A DNA stretch of 64,000 bases from CAYORM01 sp964406375 (GTDB lineage: Bacteria; Pseudomonadota; Alphaproteobacteria; DSM-16000; Inquilinaceae). A program made the position numbers and the translations under genes. This document shows, piece after piece, positions 1-8,224 of this stretch. Below the pieces are notes generated by a model. The model was not told the origin of the DNA. It made no database searches and saw only the letters and a list, made by a program, of their open reading frames with translations. Location of the stretch: the NCBI GenBank assembly GCA_964406375.1, contig CAYORM010000003.1, positions 41,475-105,474 on the forward strand. Direction: 5' to 3'. Positions within the stretch are counted from its first letter, which is position 1. Each line of letters opens with the position of its first letter.

Positions 1-40
1 GAAGAAAGGGGTCCGTCCAGTCGAAGGTGGAGGCGCTCAT
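1..40 (-). CDS. gcdH: Acyl-CoA dehydrogenase N-terminus, probably glutaryl-CoA dehydrogenase (partial)
   Basis: Only the first 13 codons are present; the gene runs off the left edge. They read ATG followed by SASTFDWTDPFL. The F-x-W-x-DPF-L pattern close to the start is typical of glutaryl-CoA dehydrogenases, which oxidatively decarboxylate glutaryl-CoA to crotonyl-CoA in lysine and tryptophan breakdown. The name rests on this short stretch alone, so it is a suggestion. The 82-bp gap to the oxidoreductase gene upstream leaves room for its own promoter. Confidence 0.45.
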   Translation of the reverse strand, partial: MSASTFDWTDPFL

Positions 41-122
41 GGCACGATCCTGCTGCTCTCGAAGCGGGGCATCACCCCCGCCCCGATCAAGCCGGTTGGC
101 GCCCCCAAAGGCAACGGTCGGC

Positions 123-1232
123 CTACCGCCCCGAGGCGAGGCCGGCGCGCAGCGTCGGCTGGTCGAGCCCCGGGGCATGCCGGCGCGCGAGCTCCATCAA
201 CCCGCCGAAACGCCTTGCCTTCTTCGCCGCGTGGTTGGTGGCGATGTCGGCGAGCCGGTGTTCGAGGAACGGGTTGGCGAAACGCTCTAGCACCCGGCGG
301 CGATAGGCAGCCGCCTCCTCACCCAAGCCGAGGGCCGCGAAGACCGGCAGGATCTCGGTGTCGTAGAGCCGGTCGAGCGCGGTGCGCAGCGGCGGGTCGG
401 CGATCGCCTGCCTCACCGTCTCATCCGCCGGCCGTGCCTCCGCGAGCCAGCGTTCGGCGAGGAAGGTGTGGCCCAGATTGAGAATGAAGAGCTTCAGCCT
501 CTCGTACCGGCGCAGATCGTCGGTGACGATGACGGCCACATGCCGGCACGGCGGCTCGGCCCCCTCGACCCGCTCGATCGCCCAGAGTGCGTAGGGCTCG
601 GCGATGGCGCCGATCGGCTCGAGCGGCTCACTGACGATCCGGTCGACCAGCGAGGACGGCCAGCGGCAGCGTTCGGCGAGCCAGCCCTCGAAAGCTGGTT
701 CGAGCCGCCAAGCCCGGGCGATTTCGATCACCGCTGCGCGCAGCACCGCCCCGTTATCGGGAACGAGTTCACAGGGATAGATGTCGAGTGGTACGGCCCG
801 GTGGCGCCAACGGGCGTGGAGCAGCTTCGCGAGCTTCGCCGGAAAACCGCGCGGCACCGGGGTGTCCGGCCCATCTTCGAGAAAGGCTTCATAGCCGCGA
901 TCACCGGTGTTCGAGATGATCGCCTGCGCCTCCTCCACGACCAGCGCTTCGACAGTGCCCCAATCCTCGTTGGCGTCGATGCCGCGGGCGATGCTGTCGA
1001 CCTCGACCCGCCGGTCGACCACCGCCCCGTCCTCGATGCCGCGGATGAGGACCGGATAGGGTCGCCCGAAGGCGGCGATGCGCCTCCGGCTGTCGGGCGA
1101 GCGCGTCGTCTGCACCACCGTGATGCGGCCGAGCGCCTCGCCACGCGCCAGCGCTTCCGAGACGAACAGGTCCGCATGGGCCTGAAGGAACCGGCTCGTC
1201 CCGAACTGGATGATGGGTGTCGGCCCGCTCAC
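123..1232 (-). CDS. Mannitol dehydrogenase family oxidoreductase (fructuronate/tagaturonate reductase-like)
   Basis: This 369-residue protein resembles the polyol-specific long-chain dehydrogenases (UxuB/UxaB/MtlD). It opens with the nucleotide-binding stretch IIQFGTSRFLQAH and contains ISNTGDRGYEAF. These enzymes reduce fructuronate or tagaturonate with NAD(P)H. The protein is shorter than the roughly 480 residues of classical UxuB, as in the compact subgroup of the family. I chose GTG at 1232, which has an AGGGCGAGG ribosome site, because the frame further upstream lies inside the preceding dehydrogenase gene. It is the last gene of a three-gene oxidoreductase operon. The zinc dehydrogenase and SDR upstream suggest hexonate or uronate interconversion, for example L-gulonate to fructuronate to mannonate. 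The exact substrate is inferred. Confidence 0.8.
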   Translation of the reverse strand: MSGPTPIIQFGTSRFLQAHADLFVSEALARGEALGRITVVQTTRSPDSRRRIAAFGRPYPVLIRGIEDGAVVDRRVEVDSIARGIDANEDWGTVEALVVEEAQAIISNTGDRGYEAFLEDGPDTPVPRGFPAKLAKLLHARWRHRAVPLDIYPCELVPDNGAVLRAAVIEIARAWRLEPAFEGWLAERCRWPSSLVDRIVSEPLEPIGAIAEPYALWAIERVEGAEPPCRHVAVIVTDDLRRYERLKLFILNLGHTFLAERWLAEARPADETVRQAIADPPLRTALDRLYDTEILPVFAALGLGEEAAAYRRRVLERFANPFLEHRLADIATNHAAKKARRFGGLMELARRHAPGLDQPTLRAGLASGR

Positions 1233-1248
1233 CGCCGCCTCGCCCTGC

Positions 1249-2268
1249 TCACAGATCGACCAGCGCCTTGATGACGCCGGCCTCCGGACGCACCCATTCG
1301 GCGAAACGCTCGGGTACCGCATCGAGCGGCGCGCGATGGGTGGCGAGGGCCGCGACCGGCACCTGCCCCGACCGCATGGTCGTGAGCACCGTCTCGAAAT
1401 CCTCGAGCGTCGCGTTGCGGCTGGCCAGAAGACTGATCTCGCGGCGATGGAATTCGGGATCGGAGAAGGCGACCCGGTCGCGGACGATGCCGAGCAGCAC
1501 ATAGGACCCGCCATTGCCGACGAAGTCGAAGCTGCGCTCCATCGATCCGAGATGGCCGGTCGCATCGATCACCACGTCGAAGAGATCGCCGCCGGTCACG
1601 GTGCGCGCCTGTTCGTCGAGCGCCGGGCCCGCAGCCAGCGCCGCATCGACGCCGAGCCGGTCGCGACAGAAGGCGAGGCGGTCCTCGCGCCGGTCGATGA
1701 CGGTGACATGGGCGCCGCGCGCCCTCGAGAAGATCACCGCGCTGATGCCGATCGGTCCGGCGCCAACCACCAGCACGCGGTGCTGCGGCGCGATCCCGCC
1801 GCGGCGGGCGCCATGTGCGCCGATCGCCAGGAACTCGACCATCGCGACGCCGTCGCGCGGCAGATCGTCGGCCGGCAGCGCATGCGTCGCCGGCACCACC
1901 ACATACTCCCCCATTCCGCCATCAGTATGGACACCCAGCACCTTCAGCGTCTGGCAGCAATTGGTGCGACCCTGACGGCAGGCGACGCACTGGCCGCAAT
2001 GCAGATAGGGGACGACCGCAACCATCCCGCCCGTCGCCATCGCAACGCCCGGCCCGGTCGCCACCACCTCGCCGGCCAGCTCGTGGCCGATGATCCGGGG
2101 GTACTCGAAGAAGGGGAACGTGCCGTTGAAGATATGGAGGTCGGTGCCGCACACCCCCACGTGACGGATGCGGATCAGCACCTCGCCCGGCCCGGGCTCC
2201 GGCACCGGTCGTTCCACCAGCGAGAGCCGTCCTGGCGCCTCGCACCGTATCGCCCGCATCATGCCCAT
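1249..2268 (-). CDS. Zinc-dependent alcohol dehydrogenase, L-gulonate/L-galactonate 5-dehydrogenase-like
   Basis: A 339-residue medium-chain dehydrogenase. Catalytic zinc ligands are visible at C40 (VCGTD) and H62-E63 (GHE). Structural zinc cysteines are C91, C94, C97 and C105. The Rossmann motif is VVGAGPIGI. The sequence around FNGTFPFFEYPRIIGHE and VLGVHTDGGMGEY resembles the RspB-type sugar-acid dehydrogenases that oxidise L-gulonate or L-galactonate at C5. It lies between an SDR (44 bp upstream) and a mannitol-dehydrogenase-family enzyme (16 bp downstream), which together would form a hexonate oxidation and reduction module. The start could be any of three nearby ATGs (2268, 2262, 2259); I give the first. 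Substrate assignment is by family and context. Confidence 0.8.
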   Translation of the reverse strand: MGMMRAIRCEAPGRLSLVERPVPEPGPGEVLIRIRHVGVCGTDLHIFNGTFPFFEYPRIIGHELAGEVVATGPGVAMATGGMVAVVPYLHCGQCVACRQGRTNCCQTLKVLGVHTDGGMGEYVVVPATHALPADDLPRDGVAMVEFLAIGAHGARRGGIAPQHRVLVVGAGPIGISAVIFSRARGAHVTVIDRREDRLAFCRDRLGVDAALAAGPALDEQARTVTGGDLFDVVIDATGHLGSMERSFDFVGNGGSYVLLGIVRDRVAFSDPEFHRREISLLASRNATLEDFETVLTTMRSGQVPVAALATHRAPLDAVPERFAEWVRPEAGVIKALVDL

Positions 2269-2312
2269 CGCCCCGTGTCCGGTGATCGTGGAAAGAAGTC
2301 GGTACGCCGGCG

Positions 2313-3092
2313 TCAGCAGGCGGTCCAGCCGCCATCGACCGGCAGCGTGTGCCCGGTGACCATCGCCGCAGCCGGCGCCGACAGGAAGAGGATCGCGCCG
2401 CTGAGATCCTCGAGCGCCGCCGTTCGCCCGAGCGGCGTGCGCTCCTCGATCCGGCGCAGCGTCTCCGGTGTCGAGAACAGCCTCTCGGTCAGCGCGGTGC
2501 GCACGAAGGTCGGGGCGATCGCATTCACCCGGACACCGCGATCGGCCCATTCGACCGCCAGGGCGCGGGTCATGTTCACGACGGCGCCCTTGGTCGCGTG
2601 ATAGGAGACGTTGGGATAGATGCCCCCGCCCGTCAGCCCCATGATCGACGCGATGTTCACGATGGCCCCCGTGCGGCGGCGCAGCATCGGCCCGGCAACG
2701 GCGCGGCTCACGTAATAGACGCCCGAGAGATTCACATCGACGACCCGGCGCCAATCCGCCGGGTCGAGTTCCTCCGCCGGCTTGCGCAGCGCGATGCCGG
2801 CGCTGTTGATTAGGATGTCGATCCGGCCGTGCCGCCCGTCGAGGATGCTCGCGAGCCCCAGGGCCGCCGACGCATCGGTAACGTCGAGCGCATGCGCCTC
2901 GCAGCCCAATCCCCGCTCGCGCAGCGCGGCAGCCGTCGCCTCGGCGGCCGCACCGTCGATATCGGCGGCGGCGACATGTGCGCCGGCCTCGGCGAGCACG
3001 GCACAGGCATGGCGGCCGATGCCGGATCCGGCGCCGGTTACGAGCGCCACCATGCCGTCGAGACGGAAAAGCGCGGGCAGCGACAAGGCCAT
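2313..3092 (-). CDS. Short-chain dehydrogenase/reductase (gluconate 5-dehydrogenase-like)
   Basis: A 259-residue classical SDR. It has the cofactor motif TGAGSGIG (from residue 19), the NSAG motif near 96, and the catalytic Ser149, Tyr164 and Lys168 (YHATK). The C-terminus GHTLPVDGGW is standard for sugar and sugar-acid SDRs. The first gene of a minus-strand operon with two further sugar-acid oxidoreductases, it is divergent from a GntR-family regulator 170 bp away that probably controls it. ATG at 3092 is preceded by GAAGGGA. The precise substrate is not determinable; gluconate, 2-keto-gluconate or a hexuronate derivative would fit. Confidence 0.85.
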   Translation of the reverse strand: MALSLPALFRLDGMVALVTGAGSGIGRHACAVLAEAGAHVAAADIDGAAAEATAAALRERGLGCEAHALDVTDASAALGLASILDGRHGRIDILINSAGIALRKPAEELDPADWRRVVDVNLSGVYYVSRAVAGPMLRRRTGAIVNIASIMGLTGGGIYPNVSYHATKGAVVNMTRALAVEWADRGVRVNAIAPTFVRTALTERLFSTPETLRRIEERTPLGRTAALEDLSGAILFLSAPAAAMVTGHTLPVDGGWTAC

Positions 3093-3262
3093 GTCGGACG
3101 TTCCCTTCGTTTGGCGCGAGATTAGCGGCTCCGGCGGCGGGCGCCAGCCCGTTCCGACACCCGGCGTCGTTGCGGAGTGCGGAACGGCAGCGTAGCTTGG
3201 GCAGGATCGCTGCTTCGACCAAAGATCGGGCCGCACCACCCGACCAGCGCCAGTAGTGGGAC

Positions 3263-3967
3263 ATGAGCGAGAAGGCGACCGCCTATACGCAGATCCGCGA
3301 TCGCCTTCGGGCGGACATCTTCGCGGGTCTGCTGAAGCCCGGCAGCAAGCTGACGGTCGCGATGCTCGCGAAGCGTTACGGTGTGAGCCCGATGCCGATC
3401 CGCGCGGCGCTCCAGGAGCTGCGTGGCCAGGGCCTGATCACCGGCGAGCCGCGACGGGCTGCGCGGGTCCGCACGCTCGATGCGGAGTTCGTCGACAATG
3501 TCTTCGACCTCCGGATCGCCGTATTGAAGCTGCTCTATGAGCGCTGCGTGCGTTTCATCACCAATGACGACATCGAGAAGGTCGAGCGCATTCAGGACGC
3601 GCTGGAGGCGGCGACCGTCGAGGGCGACCTCCAGCAGATCCGTCGCATTAACCACGCCTTCCATACCGAGATCTACCGCATCGCCAACAATCCCGAGGCG
3701 GCGGAGGTGATGGAGCGCAACTGGATCCTGGTTGACGTGCTGCGTGCCCAGTTCGGCTACGGCCCGGGCCGGATCGACGATCTGAACCGGAGCCATCGCG
3801 GCATCATCGAGGCGCTGCGGCGTCGCGACGCGAAGGCGGCGTTCGAGCTGCAGCGCCTGTCCTCCGAGCGGGCGCGGCGCGAGCTCATCAGCCTGGTACG
3901 CGAGGGGCGCGGCGCGCGCGAGACCGTGGACGGGCCGCAGCCGATGGAAGAGCGGGCGATCGCCTGA
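3263..3967 (+). CDS. GntR-family transcriptional regulator (FCD type)
   Basis: A 234-residue protein with an N-terminal winged helix (residues about 8-72) containing GSKLTVAMLAKRYGVS and the recognition-helix pattern PMPIRAALQELRGQGLI. A helical FCD ligand-binding domain follows; its metal-site histidines are in the HAFHTEIY region. FCD regulators usually answer to organic or sugar acids and repress neighbouring catabolic genes. It is divergent from the SDR-ADH-mannitol dehydrogenase operon, its most likely target. I found no clear palindromic operator in the 170-bp intergenic region. It might also act on the dioxygenase/TTT operon to its right, but that operon has its own distinct repeat motif. 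Confidence 0.88.
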   Translation: MSEKATAYTQIRDRLRADIFAGLLKPGSKLTVAMLAKRYGVSPMPIRAALQELRGQGLITGEPRRAARVRTLDAEFVDNVFDLRIAVLKLLYERCVRFITNDDIEKVERIQDALEAATVEGDLQQIRRINHAFHTEIYRIANNPEAAEVMERNWILVDVLRAQFGYGPGRIDDLNRSHRGIIEALRRRDAKAAFELQRLSSERARRELISLVREGRGARETVDGPQPMEERAIA

Positions 3968-3973
3968 AGGGAT

Positions 3974-3995
3974 GGCGGGGCGTTGACGCCCCGCC
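3974..3995. terminator. Perfect 9-bp GC hairpin between convergent genes
   Basis: GGCGGGGCG and CGCCCCGCC pair perfectly around a TTGA loop, in the 59-bp gap between the ends of the GntR gene (+) and the dioxygenase gene (-). No T-run follows on either strand, so it is probably a 3'-end-stabilising or weak bidirectional terminator. Confidence 0.55.
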
Positions 3996-4026
3996 TCCCG
4001 GCCCGACCCCCGCAGGCACCGCCCGT

Positions 4027-4902
4027 TCAGGCGGCCTGCTGCACCCCCCGAACGAGGGCCCGCAGCATGATGCGCCGCTCATTCGGCGCGACGCCGCCGC
4101 CGGCGCGATGCAGGGTGCAGCGCTGGTCCCAGATCACGAGGTCGCCGACATTCCAGCGATGCTCGTAGACGAATTCCGGCCGTGTGCAGAACGCGATCAG
4201 CCGGGCATAGAGCGCGTCGGCCTCCTCCCGGTCCTCGCCGACGATGTGGGAGGTGTGCATCGGGTTGATGAACAGCGCCTTGCGCCCCGTCTCGGGATGC
4301 ACGCGCACCACCGGTTTCTCGATGTCGGGGAAGAGGTCCGGCCGCTCCACCCGCTTCTGCCGCGACGGCGAACCCGCCCCTTCAGGGCCGCTGCCGATCG
4401 CGTGGATGGCGGTGGCGCCGTCGGCGCGGCGCCGCGTCTCCTCGTCCAGCCGCTCATAGGCGAGCGTGGTGTTGGCAAACAGCGTGGGGCCGCCGACGCT
4501 CGGCACTTCGAGGCCGTAGAGCATCGTGAAGGAATACGGCACTTCGAGGAAGCTGCCATCGGAGTGCCAGCCGGTCGCCCGCTTGGTCTGGCCGAAGACG
4601 TCCACCTTTCCGTCGCGGTCGACATTGGAGATGTAGGACAGCTCCGGGAAATCCGGGTGACGGTAGCGCTCCGCCGTATGGGGCTGCAGCTCGCCAAAGC
4701 TGCGGGCGAAGCGCACCAGCGCCTCCGGCGACAGATCCTGCCCCGGAATCACCAGTACCGGAAAGGCAAGCGCCGCCTCGCGCAGCGCCGCGACGGTCTC
4801 GCCCGGCAGCGGCTGGGAGACGTCAAGCCCTTTGACGACCGCTCCGAGACCGCAGCGCCGGCTGTCCGGCGTCTCGACGATGGTGAAGGGCGCATCTCTC
4901 AT
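4027..4902 (-). CDS. TauD/TfdA-family Fe(II)/2-oxoglutarate dioxygenase (copy 1)
   Basis: A 291-residue TauD/TfdA-type enzyme. The iron ligands are visible as H113-x-D115 (WHSD) and distal H265 (CTLHRA), with the 2-oxoglutarate-binding arginine near R281 (RRIMLR). Family members hydroxylate small acids such as taurine, 2,4-D or gamma-butyrobetaine, consuming O2 and 2-oxoglutarate. The gene is the last of a five-gene operon, and its ATG overlaps the tctA stop codon (ATGA). A second, clearly divergent TauD-type gene heads the same operon, so the imported compound is probably attacked by two successive or alternative hydroxylations. The substrate is unknown. Confidence 0.88.
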   Translation of the reverse strand: MRDAPFTIVETPDSRRCGLGAVVKGLDVSQPLPGETVAALREAALAFPVLVIPGQDLSPEALVRFARSFGELQPHTAERYRHPDFPELSYISNVDRDGKVDVFGQTKRATGWHSDGSFLEVPYSFTMLYGLEVPSVGGPTLFANTTLAYERLDEETRRRADGATAIHAIGSGPEGAGSPSRQKRVERPDLFPDIEKPVVRVHPETGRKALFINPMHTSHIVGEDREEADALYARLIAFCTRPEFVYEHRWNVGDLVIWDQRCTLHRAGGGVAPNERRIMLRALVRGVQQAA

Positions 4903-6461
4903 GAGCCTTGCTCCGTACGGATGAGGTCGGGTTTCGCCGCATCGGCGCCGGCTGCCCGGGCGCGGCGCGCACGCAGCGCTTGGAAGCGGCGCTTCAGCAC
5001 CGGGCTCGCCAGTGACAGCACGATGAGCAGCAGGAAGACGAGCGCGAGCGGGCGCTGCAGGATGTAGCCGATATGGCCGCCGCTGAGCTGATAGGCGCGC
5101 AGCAGCTCGCTCTCCACCATCGGGCCGAGCATCAGCCCGATCACCATCGCCGTGACCGGATAGCCGAAGCGCGTCAGGAACCAGCCGAAGATGGCGCAGC
5201 CGACCAGCGTGTACGGTCCCGACATGTTGCCGGTGAGCGCATAGGCGCCGAGCACCGCCATCGACAGGACCGAGGGTGCGAGGATGCGGATCGGCACCCG
5301 GACGATGCGGCTCGCAGCGTAGATGAACGGGATGCCGAGGAAGAACAGCAGCACCGTCTGGATGAGGTTGCCGAAGATGATGGCATAGACGACATCCGTC
5401 TCCTCGCGCAGGAAGCGCGGGCCGCCCACGACGTTGTGCATCATGAAGGCCGAGAGCAGGATCGCCGTCGCGCCGCCGCCCGGGATGCCGAGAGCGAGCA
5501 GTGTCGTCATCGAGCCGCCTTCGGAGCTGCTGTTGGCCGATTCCGCCGCGATGACGCCCTTGGGATTTCCCTTGCCGAAGGACTCCGGATCGGGATCGGT
5601 GCGGCGAGCCTCGGAATAGGATACGAGGTTCGACACCGACGAGCCGACGCCCGGCACGATGCCGATGATCACGCCGATAATCGAGCCGCGCAGCAACAGG
5701 ATGGGATAGGAGAAGGTCTGCCGGATGCCGGCGAGGATGCGCCGGAAGCTGATCGTCCGCTTGGCCTCGTTCTCGACGATGTAGTCCTGGGTGACCGAGT
5801 TGAAGAGCTGGCTCGCCACGAACAGCCCCATCAGCGCGGGGATGGCCGGCACGCCGTCGAGCAGATAGGGCGAGCCCAGGGTGCCGCGGATATAGCCCGC
5901 GTCGTTCATGCCGATGCTGCCGAGCAGCAGGCCCAGCAGCCCGGCGAGCAGACCTTTGGCAACGCTGCCCTCGCGCAGGACGGCGATCAGCGTCAGCCCC
6001 CAGGCGGCGATCATGAAGAGCTCGAACGGGCCGAGCAGCAGCACGAAGGTGGCGAGCGGCGCGATCAGCAGCAGCAGGACGACATAGGAGAAGGCACAGG
6101 CGACCGCCGAGGAGGCGAGTCCCAGGCCGAGAGCCTCATTGTGCCGCCCCTGCTCGGTCATCGGGAAGCCGTCGAAGGTGGTGGCGACGGCGGCGGTGGT
6201 GCCGGGGATCCGCATCAGGATCGCCGGGATGGCGCAGCCGAACCCGGCCCCGGTGAAGACCGAGGTCAACAGCATGATCGCCGAGACGAAATCCATGTAG
6301 AGCGTCATCGGCAGCAGGATCACCATCGCCATGGAGGCGGAGATCCCGGGGATGGCGCCGGCGAGCAGCCCGATCAGCAGTCCAGGTACGATGACGAGCC
6401 AGGCGGTCGGCGTGCCGAGCAATAGATCGACGGCGGATCCCGCGGCGCTGAGATCGATCAC
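4899..6461 (-). CDS. tctA: Tripartite tricarboxylate transporter, large membrane subunit (TctA)
   Basis: A 520-residue polytopic membrane protein typical of TctA. It shows LLIGLLAGAIPGISAS near the N-terminus, the repeated GIVPGVGSS motif, and ALGIPGGGATAILLSA, the two-fold pseudo-repeat of the family, with about ten or more membrane segments. With TctB and a periplasmic TctC-type receptor it forms an ion-driven uptake system for carboxylates and related small molecules. It sits between tctB (12-bp gap) and a dioxygenase gene that it overlaps by four bases, so transport and oxidation are co-expressed. Confidence 0.93.
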   Translation of the reverse strand: MIDLSAAGSAVDLLLGTPTAWLVIVPGLLIGLLAGAIPGISASMAMVILLPMTLYMDFVSAIMLLTSVFTGAGFGCAIPAILMRIPGTTAAVATTFDGFPMTEQGRHNEALGLGLASSAVACAFSYVVLLLLIAPLATFVLLLGPFELFMIAAWGLTLIAVLREGSVAKGLLAGLLGLLLGSIGMNDAGYIRGTLGSPYLLDGVPAIPALMGLFVASQLFNSVTQDYIVENEAKRTISFRRILAGIRQTFSYPILLLRGSIIGVIIGIVPGVGSSVSNLVSYSEARRTDPDPESFGKGNPKGVIAAESANSSSEGGSMTTLLALGIPGGGATAILLSAFMMHNVVGGPRFLREETDVVYAIIFGNLIQTVLLFFLGIPFIYAASRIVRVPIRILAPSVLSMAVLGAYALTGNMSGPYTLVGCAIFGWFLTRFGYPVTAMVIGLMLGPMVESELLRAYQLSGGHIGYILQRPLALVFLLLIVLSLASPVLKRRFQALRARRARAAGADAAKPDLIRTEQGS

Positions 6462-6473
6462 GACGTCTCTCCC

Positions 6474-6986
6474 TCACATCATCAGCAGGGGGATGTTGTA
6501 GGAGGTCGTCGACTGCAACCAGACGTTGACCACGGTGAAGACAAGCGAATAGGCGAGGATGAGCGTGATGCTCTTCTCCCGCAGCACGACCAGCATCGCG
6601 ACCACATAGAGGAAGGTCGCGAGGTCGAAGCCGAGCGGCACCATCACGAGGACGTAGAGGATCAGCATCCCCATCGTGGCGATGCTGCGCCAATCGACCG
6701 CGACCGCCGGCCGCACGAAATCATCCTCGTCCTCTCCCTCGGGCGAGGCCGGCGGGGACCGCCGTCGCAAATCGCCGATGATGATCGCGGCACACAGGCC
6801 GAGAGCGACGATGCAGGCCGGGGCCACCAGGATCAGGTTCTCCATGCGGGCCGAGACCGCATAGCTGTCGAGGAGATACCAGAGGCAGATGGCGCCCAGC
6901 AGCGCCGCGAAGATCAGATCGGGCCAGGGCGTCCGGGATGTCTGGCCGGCGGCATCTGGCGAGGGGGGCATCCGGGACGACGACAT
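6474..6986 (-). CDS. tctB: Tripartite tricarboxylate transporter, small membrane subunit (TctB)
   Basis: A 170-residue protein with four predicted hydrophobic segments, the size and shape of TctB, placed between the receptor and TctA genes as usual for this transporter class. The segment between the second and third helices (about residues 70-90) is acidic and Pro-rich, which is common and variable in the family. Sequence conservation in TctB is low, so the call rests on topology and position. Confidence 0.85.
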   Translation of the reverse strand: MSSSRMPPSPDAAGQTSRTPWPDLIFAALLGAICLWYLLDSYAVSARMENLILVAPACIVALGLCAAIIIGDLRRRSPPASPEGEDEDDFVRPAVAVDWRSIATMGMLILYVLVMVPLGFDLATFLYVVAMLVVLREKSITLILAYSLVFTVVNVWLQSTTSYNIPLLMM

Positions 6987-7007
6987 GGGCTTTCGGCGCT
7001 CGGGAAC

Positions 7008-7034
7008 GGCCTCCGGCGCAGGGCGCCGGAGGCC
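7008..7034 (-). terminator. Perfect 12-bp hairpin between TctC receptor and permease genes
   Basis: GGCCTCCGGCGC and GCGCCGGAGGCC pair perfectly around a 3-base loop (AGG on the plus strand), just after the receptor stop codon and before tctB. No T-run follows. Such intra-operon stems usually protect the upstream message or partly stop transcription, giving more binding protein than permease. The same arrangement occurs in the other two transporters of this window. Confidence 0.55.
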
Positions 7035-7053
7035 GGTGGTTGGCGACGGGCGG

Positions 7054-8073
7054 TCAGTTCGCAGCTTCGAGAAGATCGCGGTACTGCGCCAGGATCTCGG
7101 CGGTCCGTGCGATCAGCTCGGCCGACCGCTCCGGCCCGATCCACTGGCTGTGCAGCATCTGCTCCTGCAGCATCCGCACCCGCTCCGGATCGTCGGAGAT
7201 CGCCTTGAAGGCGGCGACCAGCGTCTCCCAATCCTCCGGATGCTCATCCCGGAAGGCGGCGTGGACGCCGAAGCCGCCGAGGGCGCCCGGCACGAAATCA
7301 CCCTCCTCAATGCCGAGGCGGTCCATCACCTCCGGGAAGGAGGGCGCGTCCCAGTCATCGGTCCGCTCGTCGGTGAACACCATGAGCGGACGCAGCTCAT
7401 CGCGCGACTGCAGCGAGGTCTCGCCGCCCATCATCGCGAAATCCACATGGCCGCCGAGCAGCGCCAGCCGGATCGGGTTGCCGCCGGGATAGTTCACGAC
7501 CCGGATGTCACCCTCCTCGAGGCCGAGCGCCCGGGTGAACAGCACCATGTTGATGTAGTCGGCCGAGCCCGGCGTGTTAACGCCGATGGTCACCTCGCCC
7601 GGATGCGCGCGGATGTGCTCGACCAGCTGCTCGACCGTCTCGAATGGCGAGTCGTTGGCGACCGCCATCAGCACGTAGTCCAGGCGCGGCAGGTTGATGA
7701 AAGCGAAATCGTCGACGCTGAAATCAGCGCCCTGGATCATGGTGTTCACCGCCATGTAGGGCATCGGGACGGTGACCAGGATGGTGTGCCCATCCGCCGG
7801 CTGCTGCAGGAAATAGGTGTGCGCGAGCAACGCATTGCCGCCGGGGCGGTTCTCGACGACCACCGGCTGGCCGAGCTCCTCCGACAGGAAGGTCGCCATC
7901 ATCCGCGCCATGAGATCGGTGCCGCCGCCGGGGGCGAAGGCGACGATCATGGTGAGCGGATGGTCGGGGTAGTCCTGGGCCTGGGCCGGCGCCGTCAGCG
8001 TGGCAAGGGCCGCAGAAGCGACCAGGGCGGCGCCGGCAATGCCGTGGCAGAACGATTTGATACTAACGGACAT
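7054..8073 (-). CDS. TctC-family periplasmic substrate-binding protein
   Basis: A 339-residue Bug/TctC-type receptor. It has a Sec signal peptide (positively charged start, hydrophobic stretch, TAPAQAQDYP cleavage region near residue 33) and the family hallmarks IVAFAPGGGTD and VVVENRPGGNA, followed by the second-lobe pattern GVNTPGSADY. Bug proteins bind carboxylates and related molecules in the periplasm and deliver them to TctAB. ATG at 8073 has a strong AGGAGGGA site. It lies 67 bp upstream of tctB and downstream of the first dioxygenase gene in the operon. The ligand cannot be predicted. Confidence 0.92.
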   Translation of the reverse strand: MSVSIKSFCHGIAGAALVASAALATLTAPAQAQDYPDHPLTMIVAFAPGGGTDLMARMMATFLSEELGQPVVVENRPGGNALLAHTYFLQQPADGHTILVTVPMPYMAVNTMIQGADFSVDDFAFINLPRLDYVLMAVANDSPFETVEQLVEHIRAHPGEVTIGVNTPGSADYINMVLFTRALGLEEGDIRVVNYPGGNPIRLALLGGHVDFAMMGGETSLQSRDELRPLMVFTDERTDDWDAPSFPEVMDRLGIEEGDFVPGALGGFGVHAAFRDEHPEDWETLVAAFKAISDDPERVRMLQEQMLHSQWIGPERSAELIARTAEILAQYRDLLEAAN

Positions 8074-8197
8074 CTCGGGGTTCCCTCCTGTGATCGGTAT
8101 CCCCTCTCCCGACCACCGCGCCCTGCCTGCGGTGGCCCGTGCCGGGGGATCGTGTTCGTCATGCGATCCGGGCGAACCCGTGCGCAGGACGGCGTTG

Positions 8198-8217
8198 GCC
8201 CGCCCGGCCGGGCGGGC
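8198..8217. terminator. Perfect 20-bp palindrome after the first dioxygenase gene
   Basis: GCCCGCCCGG is followed directly by its reverse complement. It lies a few bases past the stop codon of the 8225-9082 gene on the minus strand and before the receptor gene. It can form a very stable RNA hairpin and is probably an attenuating or 3'-protecting element. No T-run is present. Confidence 0.45.
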
Positions 8218-8224
8218 GGGGGCT

